64,000 bases of DNA from Lentzea guizhouensis (lineage in GTDB: Bacteria; Actinomycetota; Actinomycetes; Mycobacteriales; Pseudonocardiaceae), in NCBI RefSeq assembly GCF_001701025.1, contig NZ_CP016793.1:8432001-8496000 (forward strand), written 5' to 3'. Of the stretch, positions 63,596-64,000 are shown in pieces. Every line of letters starts with the position of its first letter. Position 1 is the first letter of the stretch. The notes below the pieces were generated by a model, which did no database searches, was not told the origin of the DNA, and worked only from the letters and a program-made list of their open reading frames with translations. The position numbers were made by a program, and so were the translations under genes.

Positions 63596-64000
63596 GTGGA
63601 CAAGATCGTCGGTGAGCTCCTCGGCCCGTTCGCGCGGCGGCTGGCCGCCTCCGCGTCCATCGCGACGGTGACCTTCTGGGTGGTCGGCGTGGTGTTGTTC
63701 TTCTGGCTGCACCCGCAACCGCTGCCGGGCTGCCCGTCCGGTGGCAAGGACCTGTGCGGTGCCCTGACCGGTGGCTGGGCTCGCGCCGTGCCGCTGCTCG
63801 CCTGCCTGACCGGCGCGATGGTGCTGTCGTACTGCCTGCTGTTCAGCCAGGCCACGTCGGCCACGTCGGTGCTGACCGGCGCGGACTGGCCGCGCTGGCC
63901 GGGGCGGGCCGGCCGGTGGCTCGAGAGCAAGCGCCGCAAGCACACCAAGCGCCAGGCGGCGTTGACACCTCCGGTGCGCCGGGCGCAGGCGGGCCTGCGG
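63596..64000 (+). CDS. Membrane protein, N-terminal part (runs off window)
   Basis: GTG 63596, four bases after the stop of the mini zinc-ribbon gene, opens a frame that continues to the window edge (135 codons). Two transmembrane helices are visible, IATVTFWVVGVVLFFWLH and PLLACLTGAMVLSYCLLF, with a Cys-containing loop (PGCPSGGKDLCG) between them, then a basic stretch (RWLESKRRKHTKRQ) that should face the cytoplasm. Location and spacing make it a further member of the Hsp70/GTPase operon, possibly with a larger cytoplasmic domain beyond the window. Confidence 0.75.
   Translation, partial: MDKIVGELLGPFARRLAASASIATVTFWVVGVVLFFWLHPQPLPGCPSGGKDLCGALTGGWARAVPLLACLTGAMVLSYCLLFSQATSATSVLTGADWPRWPGRAGRWLESKRRKHTKRQAALTPPVRRAQAGLR

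Noticed and set aside
1..64000. tRNA, rRNA, CRISPR arrays, prophage or insertion-sequence genes
   Set aside because: I looked for tRNA T-loop patterns, regular repeats, integrase and transposase motifs on both strands and saw none that hold up.

Overview
The window is high-GC DNA with GC-ending codons, many GTG starts, short intergenic gaps and actinobacterial families throughout (DtxR/IdeR-type iron box, GAF-PucR, NB-ARC/TPR and desK/desR-like regulators, many secreted hydrolases). It fits a filamentous actinomycete, most likely of the Pseudonocardiales (Lentzea/Saccharothrix/Actinosynnema type); the genus is inferred from gene style only. I see no rRNA, tRNA, CRISPR array, phage or transposase gene.

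Layout. 1-12.7 kb: a helicase-like ATPase running off the left edge, a secreted subtilase, a group 2 sigma factor with a CNNM/CBS protein, an anti-sigma-type ATPase, a two-component pair, an MpaB-type oxygenase under a GntR regulator, a glyoxalase-fold protein, a P450 and a TetR regulator. 12.9-25.7 kb: exported or surface hydrolases: a second subtilase, an S9 peptidase and two tandem, very large, modular GH87-like (mycodextranase-type) beta-helix proteins. 25.8-37.6 kb: stress protein, lipoprotein, DUF1963, HSL-type esterase, a TetR/saccharopine-dehydrogenase-like pair that has lost both 5' ends, secreted ceramidase, EamA exporter with a broken LysR, acyl-CoA ligase and a GAF-PucR regulator. 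37.7-46.2 kb: MHS-type transporter plus tannase/feruloyl esterase, LysR/MFS pair, lipoproteins, siderophore-interacting protein with iron box, MerR regulator and polysaccharide deacetylase.

46.4-64.0 kb is the most interesting part. After an orphan protein, a 15-codon ORF with an ideal ribosome site and an XRE-NB-ARC-TPR regulator, a LuxR-type regulator diverges from a tight run of overlapping genes: GrpE, Hsp70, a helical/fibronectin-III protein, a zinc-ribbon TRAFAC GTPase, a GAP1-like protein, a membrane-anchored second GTPase, a 56-aa membrane protein, a second shortened Hsp70, a von Willebrand A protein, a mini zinc ribbon and a membrane protein cut by the right edge. This matches the Hsp70/GTPase/GAP1 class of predicted NTP-dependent conflict or signalling systems of multicellular actinobacteria. 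It probably works as a chaperone-gated GTPase switch at the membrane, but no experimental role can be read from sequence.

Caution: at least eight genes contain local frameshifts, often in compensating clusters and at G/C runs (about 7.8, 29.1, 29.9, 33.5, 48.1-48.5, 54.9-55.1, 58.6-58.7 and 63.1 kb). The pattern looks more like base-dropping errors in a draft sequence than many independent pseudogenes, so I treat most of these genes as single genes with broken frames and say so entry by entry.
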